DNA of 64,000 nucleotides, taken from Mesobacillus subterraneus. Its GTDB lineage: Bacteria; Bacillota; Bacilli; Bacillales; Cytobacillaceae. Shown here one piece after another: positions 1 to 8,155 of this stretch. Every line of letters begins with the position of its first letter. Positions within the stretch are counted from its first letter, which is position 1. A program made the translations under genes and the position numbers. Location: the NCBI RefSeq assembly GCF_020524355.2, contig NZ_CP129019.1, forward strand, positions 4,030,001-4,094,000, given 5' to 3'. The notes below the pieces were generated by a model. The model worked only from the letters and a program-made list of their open reading frames with translations, had not been told where the DNA came from and did no database searches.

Positions 1-1077
1 TCGTGTTCTTCCGGTAGCGTCAATAAACTCCCTTACAAGTGCCTGCCGTTCTCTGACTTTTTGTTTGGCCATTTTAATACCGACCTCATCACCCATCGCT
101 TGCATCATATATAGTTCTCTTTTTGCTGTTCGGATGCGCCTTTCCAGCAAACGCTGTTGTTGACTTTCTTCATAGACCTTCTTATTCTCTTCCTGGTTGT
201 AGGGTTGGAATCTTTTAATTGAGTAACCAGGAAGATAAGGATATTTTAGATGCCTGCAGTTGACGCCAAACAACCCGTCCGGCTCACCATAAGACGTCAT
301 GCTTAGAGACGGAAACCGATTGCTATAGCCACTTCTGGAATATATCTTCCCTTGATCCTTAGCGCATTTTGGTCTAGCTCCTAAGTGAGAGCTCACTTCA
401 ATCAAATCAACTCCATACTCATCCATTCTAGCATCCTGCATCTCATTGGCCACATTGTTCACAGTAGACCTCATGACAGCATTCAGGTAAGCTTCTGTGG
501 ACCATCGTCTACCAGCTTTATCAATAAGGGCTGGAATACCTTTTGAAGCCGTTTTACTGACAAACTCCCTTAGGACATCCTGGGGAGTAACAGACCCTGC
601 TAATACCTTGCCAACCGATTGGTTAACAATGTCTAGATAGGCTTGCTGTGATTGATTCAGTAGGGTTGTATTGATCAGGTTGAATGTATCCAAAGCCTGT
701 CCTTGATAAGCAGCTAAAACATCTTGCAAAGCCTGGCTCGCTTCCACGCTCGGCGGCTGCAAAAGCACTCCTTCTTGTACAGCTTCCTGAAGCGTTCCCT
801 CATACTCTTCAACTGTGCTGTAACCTGCCTGTTCTAGAGCTTTTGAAACTTCGTCCACGGCCATTCCGGAATACTTTGCTATGGCTATGATGTTTTGCCG
901 ATTAAGTTCCCCCATCATGGCCAGTTGCTCAGCTTGCCAAGTGACTATATTTTCAGCATCCAGTAAAGAATGATGCTTTTTGAGCTGTTTCGCAATATTA
1001 ATAAGCAACTGCTCTTCAATCGAAAGGAAAACTTCCACGGTTGGCATTGCTAATTGTTGCTGTTGGAGTGGATCCAT
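1..1077 (-). CDS. Phage minor capsid protein 2 (partial)
   Basis: Open reading frame of 359 codons with no stop before the left edge, so the C-terminus lies outside the window. I translated it directly: it begins MDPLQQQQLAMP and contains the block ARPKCAKDQGKIYS followed by a GLFGVNCRH segment, the conserved core of the phage minor capsid protein 2 family (Phage_min_cap2), which sits at the portal/head interface and is related to SPP1 gp7-type proteins. The start ATG overlaps the stop of the preceding 42-residue gene (TAATG), which points to coupled translation. Position directly after the portal gene is the standard order in A118/SPP1-type siphophages. The family call is from motif memory; the head morphogenesis role is inferred from family and position. 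Confidence 0.85.
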   Translation of the reverse strand, partial: MDPLQQQQLAMPTVEVFLSIEEQLLINIAKQLKKHHSLLDAENIVTWQAEQLAMMGELNRQNIIAIAKYSGMAVDEVSKALEQAGYSTVEEYEGTLQEAVQEGVLLQPPSVEASQALQDVLAAYQGQALDTFNLINTTLLNQSQQAYLDIVNQSVGKVLAGSVTPQDVLREFVSKTASKGIPALIDKAGRRWSTEAYLNAVMRSTVNNVANEMQDARMDEYGVDLIEVSSHLGARPKCAKDQGKIYSRSGYSNRFPSLSMTSYGEPDGLFGVNCRHLKYPYLPGYSIKRFQPYNQEENKKVYEESQQQRLLERRIRTAKRELYMMQAMGDEVGIKMAKQKVRERQALVREFIDATGRTR

Positions 1078-1205
1078 TACTGTTCTTCCTCTTCAAGCAT
1101 TCTTTCAGCATCTTCCTCGTCTATGCCGCATCGGGTGCAAAATGCTGAATCACAACAAGGGCATTGAACAAATTCTCCCCATTTGCAATTAGGACACCTC
1201 TGCAT
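1077..1205 (-). CDS. Small zinc-ribbon protein between portal and minor capsid genes
   Basis: A 42-residue frame that starts inside the end of the portal gene (17-bp overlap) and ends in a TAATG overlap with the minor capsid gene. The protein has Cys-X2-Cys at residues 4-7, Cys-X-Cys-Cys at about 15-18 and Cys-X2-Cys at about 23-26, a small zinc-binding pattern, followed by an acidic tail. Overlap at both ends inside a tightly packed late operon makes it likely to be translated. No function is known to me; a structural accessory or chaperone role in the head module is only a guess from position. Confidence 0.6.
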   Translation of the reverse strand: MQRCPNCKWGEFVQCPCCDSAFCTRCGIDEEDAERMLEEEEQ

Positions 1206-2697
1206 TTTTCTTGCCTCCTGACGTCCGGTTCATTCCAAAGAAATCAATTCCTTCAGCTGTAGCCGTGGCGCTGTCTTCTCGAATTTCCTTCAGCAGCAGT
1301 TCAGCCTCTTCCTCAGAGAATCCGTGGATTTTCATAATGGACTTCTTTTTGGATGTCAGGCCGTTTGTCACCAATTGAACTTGTTTACTAATCTCAGCGT
1401 TCTGGTCTTCAGCTATGGAGTCATCAAAGGCTACAGTAACCTCATAATCCTTGGCTGGACGTTCGAACAGATCGTAAAGCTCTGCAACCTGGACAATGGC
1501 CCCTACAAGTTCCTGAATCCCTGCTTCAATCAGGTTCTCATGACTCTGCTTAGTCCGGAAGGTCTTAGAGTTTTCAGAAACAACCTCGGTGGCAGTCTTT
1601 ACTCCGTCACCATCGAACGTAAAGGAACCAGAGGAGAAACCTACTTGCATGGCTAGTAGATTGAGCAAGGAGTTGATAGCAGATATATGTTCTTCTACCC
1701 TTAACTCTGCTGAGATATCGTGAATCTTATCCTCTGAATCTCCCATATTAAACGCCTGGTAAACTTCATCGTCTGCGTCAAAATATCGACTTACCTTACC
1801 AGTTTCAGGATCTACTACTGTTTTAATGGCTGAATCAGGGACAAGGATCCTCTTCTTACCCAGCTTGAATTCCCTCTGATATGAATCAAAGGCAATATCC
1901 AAAGAATGCAAAGTATCAAGCGCATTTGCAAAAATGGATATTCCCAACGGGCTCGCCGGATCAAAGTTGTTCGCTGTATTCGGCTTGAAGTAGACAAAGC
2001 CAGGGCGATTATACCCTATTATCCTCGTCTCTTCTTCGAGGTTTGGGAAGAACTGCTTAAGAGAAACCTTAACGCCTAAATCATCCGAGCCTTTATTCTC
2101 GTAGACCTCATTCCGAATGACATACTCTTCACCTTCCCAGACATGCCATTCAAGGTGTGTGTATTTCTTATCTCCTCTTCTGAATTCATTGGGGAATACA
2201 GCTTCTTGAATCCTATCATGATCCCAGCTGATCGGAACAAAGCAGTCAGCTGTCACATAGGATAGCTTCATTTTATCCTCAGCGACATAAGGCTTAATCA
2301 CCATGCCTCCCATTGCGAATTTAAACTCCAGATAGTCCTGGAACTTCTTAATGAAATTGTTATCCTTCAAGACATTATGAATGTTTTCCGAAAGGCTAGT
2401 TTCTGAGATATTAATCTCGCAGCGCTCATTGAAAATAAGAGTAGCAAGCTCCTGAGAAACAACCTTAGGCATGTTCAATGTTGCCATTCGCCGTTTCTTG
2501 GTGCCGGAGATTGTTGTATAGCTGATATCGTGCCAAGCACTAAAATAGCCCTTATACAGGGCCTTCCAGTCATCGATATGTTTATAAAATTCCTCGTTCA
2601 CCTGGATATCCTTGTGTTCTGCCAGCTTCTTGACCCCTTTGATCAAACCCATTCTATACATCACCGCCTTTATCCGGGCCACAATATTTTTGAACAT
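1189..2697 (-). CDS. Phage portal protein, A118/SPP1 type
   Basis: A 502-residue protein, close to the usual 480-520 of A118-family portals. It forms the dodecameric ring at the unique capsid vertex through which DNA enters and leaves and to which terminase docks. Visible features are an N-terminal helical region, a central segment with YNRPGFVYFKPNTANN, and a C-terminal helical part (residues ~340-460) typical of the wing and crown. It lies twelve bases downstream of terminase large subunit and overlaps the next small zinc-ribbon gene. The assignment rests on overall resemblance to Listeria A118-like portals and on gene order; I consider it secure at the family level. Confidence 0.88.
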   Translation of the reverse strand: MFKNIVARIKAVMYRMGLIKGVKKLAEHKDIQVNEEFYKHIDDWKALYKGYFSAWHDISYTTISGTKKRRMATLNMPKVVSQELATLIFNERCEINISETSLSENIHNVLKDNNFIKKFQDYLEFKFAMGGMVIKPYVAEDKMKLSYVTADCFVPISWDHDRIQEAVFPNEFRRGDKKYTHLEWHVWEGEEYVIRNEVYENKGSDDLGVKVSLKQFFPNLEEETRIIGYNRPGFVYFKPNTANNFDPASPLGISIFANALDTLHSLDIAFDSYQREFKLGKKRILVPDSAIKTVVDPETGKVSRYFDADDEVYQAFNMGDSEDKIHDISAELRVEEHISAINSLLNLLAMQVGFSSGSFTFDGDGVKTATEVVSENSKTFRTKQSHENLIEAGIQELVGAIVQVAELYDLFERPAKDYEVTVAFDDSIAEDQNAEISKQVQLVTNGLTSKKKSIMKIHGFSEEEAELLLKEIREDSATATAEGIDFFGMNRTSGGKKNAEVS

Positions 2698-2708
2698 GGT
2701 GTCACCGC

Positions 2709-3977
2709 CTAAATTACATATCGTTTATAGAAATAGTTGTTGCTGTACCTGAATTCATCGAGGGCGTGGTTAAAGTCATCAATCGGCTTCCCTTTGTCAT
2801 CCCTGCAATACATACCTACTTCCTTAATGAAGTGGTAATGGCCAAACTGATCATTCTCCACCAGAAAGAATTGTTCGTTTGTTAGGGAGTTCTGGGCGCG
2901 CTCAATCCCAACCTCAATTCCTTTGGCTGTTCCTTTAACATCCTTTGCGTTATTGTTTGCCCCTCTGGTAGCGACTCCTACAAGTCTTAATTCCTCCCTG
3001 AGGGACTTACATGCTGGGTCAACAAAGAACTCAGAATAACGCATCTGGAACTTCTCCACGCACCATTGAACGAATTCTTTAATCTCTTTCGCATACACAG
3101 ACATAGCTTTCACTTGGCCAGTCTCCTTACCACTATGGTAATAGTGTGCCACTCTGTTGAGACGGAACTTACCTTCATACCTGGTAACAATATTGCAGCT
3201 GCATGATGTCGCATCTGATTGCCCACCGTCAGCAGTGAAATACATTTCGTAAGGTTCTCCAAGCAATGTTTGCTTTATGTGCTTGTCCATGTCGAACATG
3301 CCATAAATGACACCTTCAGGCATGACCCGCTTACCTTCCCAGTCACGTTGAAGAAGATAAGGGTTCTTTTTCAGAGTTTCATAGATATCCTTCTTCCGCT
3401 CTTCGCTGATGATGGGATTATCCTGGATCGTCCAGTGCTGCCATCGGGTCTTCTGGACATCAAACACCTTCTCGATAACCGGATGGTTCGGAGCCGGTGG
3501 GTTCAGGTCAGCAAGGTGATATCTCATCCTTGCCGCGAATGTACGCCTGAAACACTCCTGGATCATATCCATGTGCAGCAGGTTGATTTCGCAAAAAACA
3601 ACGCTTCCTAGTGACATACCGGTAATGACCTTCACGCTATCAACCTTACCGCCACCCTTGTAGTAGACCTTTTTGATTCCTGAAGGTGTATGGACCTCCA
3701 GATGGTCTCCCAACTCATCGTGTTTCGTTTTGCACAAGTCACCAAATATGTGCTTTAAGCCGGTGCCATCCCCATCGATAAAAAGCCTATAAGCCTGCTC
3801 CTGGTTATATGCCGCAATCAAGTGATTTTCATCAGGTGTCACGGATAGATAATAGGCATAGCGAAAATGTCCCGCTGTTGTTTTGCCACTCCTGGGCGTT
3901 CCCTCGTTGACGTCTAATGTGACGTCAAAAGGAGCCCGGATGGTCTTCAGCTGCTTTTCGGAGAAAGTTACGCTCAT
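2709..3977 (-). CDS. Terminase large subunit (PBSX/Terminase_3 type)
   Basis: A 422-residue DNA-packaging motor. Residues ~25-34 hold a Walker-A-like [10 protein letters not shown] loop of the ATPase domain, and a hydrophobic strand with an acidic residue ([10 protein letters not shown], residues ~125-135) occupies the Walker B position. The C-terminal half contains [13 protein letters not shown], the first acidic strand of the RNase-H-like nuclease domain that cuts concatemeric DNA. Length matches PBSX-family large subunits. The start ATG overlaps the stop of the small subunit gene by four bases, the normal coupled arrangement. It is intact, unlike several host genes further right. Confidence 0.92.
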   Translation of the reverse strand: MSVTFSEKQLKTIRAPFDVTLDVNEGTPRSGKTTAGHFRYAYYLSVTPDENHLIAAYNQEQAYRLFIDGDGTGLKHIFGDLCKTKHDELGDHLEVHTPSGIKKVYYKGGGKVDSVKVITGMSLGSVVFCEINLLHMDMIQECFRRTFAARMRYHLADLNPPAPNHPVIEKVFDVQKTRWQHWTIQDNPIISEERKKDIYETLKKNPYLLQRDWEGKRVMPEGVIYGMFDMDKHIKQTLLGEPYEMYFTADGGQSDATSCSCNIVTRYEGKFRLNRVAHYYHSGKETGQVKAMSVYAKEIKEFVQWCVEKFQMRYSEFFVDPACKSLREELRLVGVATRGANNNAKDVKGTAKGIEVGIERAQNSLTNEQFFLVENDQFGHYHFIKEVGMYCRDDKGKPIDDFNHALDEFRYSNNYFYKRYVI

Positions 3978-4750
3978 GGTTTATCCCCCTTTACAGCATC
4001 GACCAGGGCATCAAGCAGCGTGGTATCCTTCTGGGCACCCTTCAGCAACTTGGTTCGCTCTTCAATGAATTCCGTCTCTTTCTTAGCCTTATTAATGCCG
4101 GTTTGCATTTGCTCCAGCTTGAGACGTCTCTCGTCATTCATTGACGCCAGCTCCTTAAATTGCTTAATTAAGCTCCTAAACTCACCCATTGCCCTAGATT
4201 GAGCATTTAGGAAAGTAGCTTGACGGTCCCAAGCAAACTGAAATTCGTACTCTTCCTCGGTAGCAACCTGCTTAAATTCTCCTCTTTTATCAAGGTCAGG
4301 AACCAATTCATACTTTGATTTCTTGAGTTCCTTAATCATCTCGCCCTTATCTCGGACGAACATTATCTGTTGAGACCTGATGATGGCAGCATATTGGATC
4401 TGTATCTGGTCCCAGATTAAATCAGCTGCTGATCTATCCTGCATTGCATCCATTATTTCTAATGTCTCGACAGGGAGGTACTTTGAAAAGAAACCATGAG
4501 TCATAGCATTCTGGTTTCCCTTTGGTGCTGATCCCCCACTATTACCCTTAGCGTTGATATTTCCTTTGGGAGCTCCACGTTTTTTTGTGTGCACACTTTT
4601 TTCTGAGGGTGCACCCCTATCACGATTCCAGCCATATCGTTTTTTCCATGACTTGACCGTATTGATTGAGACATCGTATTTCTCGGCAATGTCTTTGTAC
4701 TTCATGCCTTTGACATAATCTTTTTCGGCTAACACATATTTCTCAGCCAT
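3974..4750 (-). CDS. Terminase small subunit (PBSX XtmA-like)
   Basis: A 258-residue protein. Residues ~10-40 read as a helix-turn-helix ([20 protein letters not shown]), the DNA-recognition domain that selects the packaging site. It is followed by a basic, Gly/Asn-rich linker and a long helical C-terminal region with predicted coiled-coil (residues ~150-245) used for oligomerisation and for binding the large subunit. The N-terminal layout matches the PBSX-type terminase small subunits of Bacillus prophages. It ends in an ATGA overlap with the large subunit. A terminator hairpin lies just upstream of it, so it may begin a separate late transcript. Confidence 0.85.
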   Translation of the reverse strand: MAEKYVLAEKDYVKGMKYKDIAEKYDVSINTVKSWKKRYGWNRDRGAPSEKSVHTKKRGAPKGNINAKGNSGGSAPKGNQNAMTHGFFSKYLPVETLEIMDAMQDRSAADLIWDQIQIQYAAIIRSQQIMFVRDKGEMIKELKKSKYELVPDLDKRGEFKQVATEEEYEFQFAWDRQATFLNAQSRAMGEFRSLIKQFKELASMNDERRLKLEQMQTGINKAKKETEFIEERTKLLKGAQKDTTLLDALVDAVKGDKP

Positions 4751-4795
4751 GCTACATCACCCGCCACCCCCAGGTATTTGTGTTTGTTTTGGGAC

Positions 4796-4824
4796 AAAAG
4801 AAAAAGCACTCCCGGAGGAATGCT
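4796..4824 (-). terminator. Rho-independent terminator upstream of terminase genes
   Basis: On the minus strand an 8-bp stem (AGCATTCC paired with GGGAGTGCT, loop TCC) is followed by a U-rich run. It directly follows the stop of the 78-residue gene and precedes the terminase small subunit, so it could separate early/middle from late transcription. Confidence 0.7.
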
Positions 4825-4826
4825 TC

Positions 4827-5063
4827 CTAGTACTTTAGACTATTTACCATGTTAAGAGCATCTTCTGCCCTTGAATCCCTTTGAGCTTCAGTCTCAATTT
4901 CCACTGAATTGACGTTACTTAGATTTATAATCCTATTACCTGACTGATACCATTCACCACTTTGCTCGAAGGAGATTATGAAACTGTGTCCTTGATTTCG
5001 TTCTTCCTCTAATTCAATTTCATCTCCATTGTTCATTTTAAACTTAAGATAATACTTTTCCAT
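4827..5063 (-). CDS. Hypothetical phage protein, 78 aa
   Basis: A small acidic protein preceded by a strong AGGGAGGTGA Shine-Dalgarno sequence at good spacing, so translation is likely. The sequence alternates short beta-like segments (YYLKFKMNNGDEIELEEE, then SFIISFEQSGEWYQ) and resembles the small beta-barrel-like proteins that Bacillus phages encode near the terminase genes. I do not recognise a named family and assign no function. It is the last gene before a terminator and follows the late-regulator-like gene. Confidence 0.65.
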   Translation of the reverse strand: MEKYYLKFKMNNGDEIELEEERNQGHSFIISFEQSGEWYQSGNRIINLSNVNSVEIETEAQRDSRAEDALNMVNSLKY

Positions 5064-5195
5064 TTGCGCTCACCTCCCTCTGTTTGAAAATTCGCCAAAG
5101 AAAGCTATTTTCCTGCAAATATTCACCGGAAGGTGAACCAATATCCAAATAAGAGGAAGCAGTTTGTTTACCGCCTCCCCGTCCTGCCTTCAAGT

Positions 5196-5648
5196 TTAGC
5201 ATGCGAATTTTTCGAGATTCAACAATTGCACAAATTGGCTTTTTTGGCTCAATTGGCTCAAAATGGCATCTTTGGTCTTTTTGACTTGGTTTCTAGTCAA
5301 GCCAACATGATAAGCAATAGCCCTATAACTCATTCCGTCTAGCATACAGTCATAAACCACCTTTTCCTTCTCGTCCTCCAGCAATTCGCCTGCCCACTCT
5401 AGTGCATACACTCGAGTTTCATATTTCAGGAGTCTTTTATATAATCGTTCTTCTCTCAAATCCATTTTCTCCAACTCAGCCTTACTTTTCCCTGATGACC
5501 CCTTCGGCATAGCAGCTTCGATTCCATATTGAGCTACACCCCAACTCCTCATAGGCGCCGAGTAACCATAGAGAGCGTTCTGGAGTCTGTCTACTTCTCG
5601 TCGCATCCATTGATAATCACGTAATAGGATTTCAATCTGTTCTATCAT
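5196..5648 (-). CDS. Late-gene transcriptional regulator, ArpU/RinA-like
   Basis: A 150-residue protein. I chose the ATG at 5648 rather than the longer frame because it has GGAGG eight bases upstream and overlaps the previous stop as ATGA. The N-terminal half is helical with conserved YQWMRREVDRLQ. The C-terminus (residues ~105-140) reads as a sigma-70 region-4-like helix-turn-helix (DCMLDGMSYRAIAYHVGLTRNQVK). This architecture is that of ArpU/RinA-type activators, which in Gram-positive phages turn on the packaging and morphogenesis operon. Its position just upstream of the terminase genes agrees with that role. The specific target promoter is not identified. Confidence 0.75.
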   Translation of the reverse strand: MIEQIEILLRDYQWMRREVDRLQNALYGYSAPMRSWGVAQYGIEAAMPKGSSGKSKAELEKMDLREERLYKRLLKYETRVYALEWAGELLEDEKEKVVYDCMLDGMSYRAIAYHVGLTRNQVKKTKDAILSQLSQKSQFVQLLNLEKFAC

Positions 5649-5809
5649 CGCCCATTCCTCCAAGCTCCGCCTTTTCCCCTGGTTAATGTTTGCCGGCTTG
5701 TTCCCATTAAATATTTCAAATCGCTTTCGGATAGCTTGTCCGTCTTTTTCTTTGCTGTTTGTTTCTGAGGATTTTTGCTTTTCAACTGTTCACGAATACT
5801 AACTTTCAT
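5645..5809 (-). CDS. Small basic phage protein, 54 aa
   Basis: I start this at ATG 5809, which has a GGGGGT Shine-Dalgarno-like sequence; a longer frame from 5848 runs back through a terminator hairpin and is unlikely. The protein begins MKVSIREQLKSK, is rich in Lys and Arg, and ends RQTLTRGKGGAWRNGR. It overlaps the late-regulator gene as ATGA, so the two are probably made together. No family is recognised; the basic composition could mean nucleic-acid binding, but that is inference. Confidence 0.6.
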   Translation of the reverse strand: MKVSIREQLKSKNPQKQTAKKKTDKLSESDLKYLMGTSRQTLTRGKGGAWRNGR

Positions 5810-5828
5810 TATTTGACCCCCAATCAAA

Positions 5829-5873
5829 ATAAAAAGGACACTAAACAAACGCCGTAGCGTCCATTCAGTGTCC
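5829..5873 (-). terminator. Rho-independent terminator
   Basis: Minus-strand stem GGACACT/AGTGTCC with an inner ACGC/GCGT pairing, followed by a U-rich run (TTTTTATTTT). It lies after the DUF3954-like gene and before the 54-residue basic protein. Confidence 0.7.
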
Positions 5874-5891
5874 CTGGTTGTTCCAGTAGAC

Positions 5892-6074
5892 TTATAATTT
5901 ATTTGAGTAGTTCAATTCGTAATGAGATGGCTTCCCGTTTTGCCAAGAAATTACTTGTTTGCCGAACCCTTTTGGTGGGGTATCAACTACTGTAAGATGG
6001 CCGTCTTTTACTATATACGTGGCGTTTTGCATCAAATCAATTTCAACAGTCATTTTTTCTAAAGCTAGATTCAC
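5892..6074 (-). CDS. DUF3954-like phage protein
   Basis: Sixty residues if started at GTG 6074, which has GGGAGGGG at good spacing; an ATG at 6053 gives 53 residues and is the alternative. The core MTVEIDLMQNATYIVKDGH followed by a PPKGFGKQ and SWQNGKPSHYE segment matches my memory of DUF3954, a small family confined to Bacillus phages and prophages with no known function. It is the last gene before a terminator. Confidence 0.7.
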   Translation of the reverse strand: MNLALEKMTVEIDLMQNATYIVKDGHLTVVDTPPKGFGKQVISWQNGKPSHYELNYSNKL

Positions 6075-6142
6075 CTTGACCCCTCCCGCGTGGTAAAATA
6101 TTCTTGTCATGGAATTTACCGCCGGGAGAGATCCTGGCTTTT

Positions 6143-6343
6143 TTAATTTTTAAGGCCTTGCTTGGTGGAATCGTCCAATTCGTTCCCGCATCCTGGGCAG
6201 AAGTTTGCAGGTAATTCGAAATGGAACCCGCACTTAGGACAAACAGCTGGCCCCTTTGCCTTTGGATAATCATAAGATGTTTTGTAGTTTTTCAAAAAGT
6301 TTTCCTCCTTCAGTACATCTTCGAAAAGTTGACTAGAACTCAC
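6143..6343 (-). CDS. Small zinc-ribbon protein, 66 aa
   Basis: The protein carries CPKC at about residues 35-38 and CPGC at about 49-52, a classic rubredoxin-like zinc ribbon separated by eleven residues. Its start overlaps the stop of the preceding 121-residue gene (shared 11 bp), which supports translation. Such ribbons occur in phage adaptor proteins that bind nucleic acid or host proteins, but nothing in the sequence identifies a partner. Confidence 0.65.
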   Translation of the reverse strand: MSSSQLFEDVLKEENFLKNYKTSYDYPKAKGPAVCPKCGFHFELPANFCPGCGNELDDSTKQGLKN

Positions 6344-6698
6344 CTATGTCTTCACCATGTGAGTCAACATACTCTTTTCTTGTATTATCCCAGCACCGTT
6401 TACACATGGAAGCTCCTACATCTGCCATAAATGGTGAAGATTTAACTTTTGCTACACTTTCGCAATAGTCACATTCTGGAGGCATATCCGAACCCATAAA
6501 TTCTAATGCTTCTAACCAACCGGTTATGTCCTGGGCGAGTAATTCATTGTCGGTTAGTTCGGCATACCTTTGTAATGCAGCGATAGCATAAGGGTCACGA
6601 TCTGGTCTTAAAATGAAAGCTGCGCCGTCAATCGGTTTTTGAGTTTCATTGTTAATGACGGTGTATTTATCGTATAATCTTTTTTTATCATCACTCAT
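6333..6698 (-). CDS. Hypothetical phage protein with treble-clef-like Cys motif, 121 aa
   Basis: The N-terminal half (DKYTVINNETQKPIDGAAFILRP) followed by RDPYAIAALQRYAEL is a pattern I associate with small Bacillus/Staphylococcus phage proteins that are annotated only as hypothetical. The C-terminal part has CDYC and later CKRC, a four-cysteine metal site. It overlaps the next gene downstream. No function is assigned. Confidence 0.65.
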   Translation of the reverse strand: MSDDKKRLYDKYTVINNETQKPIDGAAFILRPDRDPYAIAALQRYAELTDNELLAQDITGWLEALEFMGSDMPPECDYCESVAKVKSSPFMADVGASMCKRCWDNTRKEYVDSHGEDIGEF

Positions 6699-6730
6699 GA
6701 TTATTCTCCTTCTCTAAATCTTCGGATAGT

Positions 6731-7030
6731 TCAGTAACTAGGTGTAACAATTACGCAAGGAATTGCTGTGCATCCACTAGCTATTTCTTGATAACTAACC
6801 AATTCAGTTGTATTGGTTTCTTCATTGAAAATATTGTGCTTCTTGGTGATTTGTTCACCTTTTAGTTCAGTGATTTCTAGTCCACCAAATTCAACTGCAT
6901 CATCAATTTGCATATCATCCATGTACTCATTCAAAAAGTAATTCATTGCCTGTCTTGCAAATTCAGCGACAACTATTTCAGCACCTTCACTGTGTTCAAA
7001 TTTAAAAAACTTAATTTCTTTTTCCATCAT
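6731..7030 (-). CDS. Hypothetical phage protein, ~99 aa
   Basis: The frame is open to a TTG at 7093, but the double ATG at 7030/7027 has a perfect GGGAGG just upstream, so I place the start there and regard the 21 extra residues as untranslated leader. The protein is acidic with a central helical stretch (EFARQAMNYFLNEYMDDMQ) and a Thr-rich C-terminus. It follows a long inverted repeat (7163-7218) that may be an RNA element. No family is recognised. Confidence 0.5.
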   Translation of the reverse strand: MMEKEIKFFKFEHSEGAEIVVAEFARQAMNYFLNEYMDDMQIDDAVEFGGLEITELKGEQITKKHNIFNEETNTTELVSYQEIASGCTAIPCVIVTPSY

Positions 7031-7162
7031 TCTTTCCTCCCAATATCTTTCTACATGTTCAGAAAAAGCAGTGTTAATAATTATTTTCGCCAATAAATAA
7101 CACCTCTTTCTTAATGCGCATTTATGGTCTAATTTTCAATAATCTCGGACACACTACCCGCA

Positions 7163-7218
7163 AGAGCAAGGCGCTCACCTTCACGAAACCTGCCTAACTT
7201 TGATAAGTGCCTTGCTCT
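7163..7218 (-). ncRNA. Candidate structured RNA in prophage early operon
   Basis: A perfect 10-bp inverted repeat (AGAGCAAGGC at one end, GCCTTGCTCT at the other) closes a 36-nt loop that itself contains a short ACTT/AAGT hairpin. One arm covers the stop codon of the DUF3102 gene. There is no U-tract, so it is not a simple terminator. It sits in the ~190-nt gap before the next well-supported start (7030), the longest unexplained gap on this strand in this part of the prophage. It could be a small RNA, an RNA-processing site or a translation control element. Identity is inferred from structure only. Confidence 0.4.
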
Positions 7219-8155
7219 ACAACCTTTCATTCATCTTTTCAATAAGCCCCTTTACTGCACCTCGATACTTTCCTTTGATGCCAGGGTCCTCAATCTGTTC
7301 GAGCACTTCAAGCAGTTCCTTAAATTCGGACACCAGGCCTTCGAATACAAACTGAAATTTAGATATGGCTTTGTCACTGCTCTGGGTGGCCGCTTTGTTT
7401 CTAAGTTCAGCGAGCTCCCTCTCAACCTCTTCCGGAACTTTCTCAATAATCTCCGGCATATCGATCGGCTTTTCTTTCAACTGGCGTTCAAGGGATTTAA
7501 TTTTTCCACTTGATTCGGTCAATTCGGTTTCTTTATCGGATAAGGCTTTACGTAACCGGAGAATCTCTTCATCATCGCCTGAGACCTGTGCTGCCTCTAA
7601 ATCCTTCTTCAGCTTGTCCACTATTAGGCTGTGATCATGGCTCTGCACTTCTAGTTTTTTGAGTTCTTTCTCGATTTTCTCTTTGGCCTTCTGCTCTTCC
7701 TTGGCTTTCTTTTCAGCTTCCTTCAGCTTCTTGGCCATTTCCTGTTTTTCTTTTATTGCTTGCAGCAGTTCCCTGGTAGACATTGAATCAACATTATTCT
7801 CTTTAATGAATTCTTCCCTTTCATAATCAGGAATCCCCAAGAGCGCGACGGCCTGTGTGTAACTTAATTTCCCAAGCGCTTGGGATTTTGCATCTGAACC
7901 GAAAAGGGACAGCTGGTCAGCGCCGTATTGATCGAATATCTTCATGAGGTTATTGGCCGTGCTTTGGGAGTAATCCACGGATTCCTGTAACCAGGTTCCC
8001 CATTCGCCGTGTGGAACCATTTGCTTCGCTTCAACCAGACGCCGACCGATTTCAATGCTATTAAACAAGAACATTTTTCGGGTCTGGTCTTTGATGCTAT
8101 TAATCTCTGTGGCTATCAGGACCGGCGTTCTTTCTGCTAATTGATTCATGCTCAT
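7217..8155 (-). CDS. DUF3102 coiled-coil protein
   Basis: A 312-residue protein with AGGAGG seven bases before the start. The N-terminal ~120 residues match DUF3102 (SIEIGRRLVEAKQMVPHGEWGTWL, then a SQSTANNLMKIFDQYG block), a domain common in Firmicutes phages and plasmids that resembles the KilA/ParB-linked helical domains. Residues ~130-265 are a long Lys/Glu-rich coiled coil, and the C-terminus is helical. Phage members are of unknown function; the pairing with the upstream PcfJ-like gene (ATGA-type overlap) suggests the products act together or are co-expressed. A DNA-maintenance role is a guess. Confidence 0.75.
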   Translation of the reverse strand: MSMNQLAERTPVLIATEINSIKDQTRKMFLFNSIEIGRRLVEAKQMVPHGEWGTWLQESVDYSQSTANNLMKIFDQYGADQLSLFGSDAKSQALGKLSYTQAVALLGIPDYEREEFIKENNVDSMSTRELLQAIKEKQEMAKKLKEAEKKAKEEQKAKEKIEKELKKLEVQSHDHSLIVDKLKKDLEAAQVSGDDEEILRLRKALSDKETELTESSGKIKSLERQLKEKPIDMPEIIEKVPEEVERELAELRNKAATQSSDKAISKFQFVFEGLVSEFKELLEVLEQIEDPGIKGKYRGAVKGLIEKMNERL

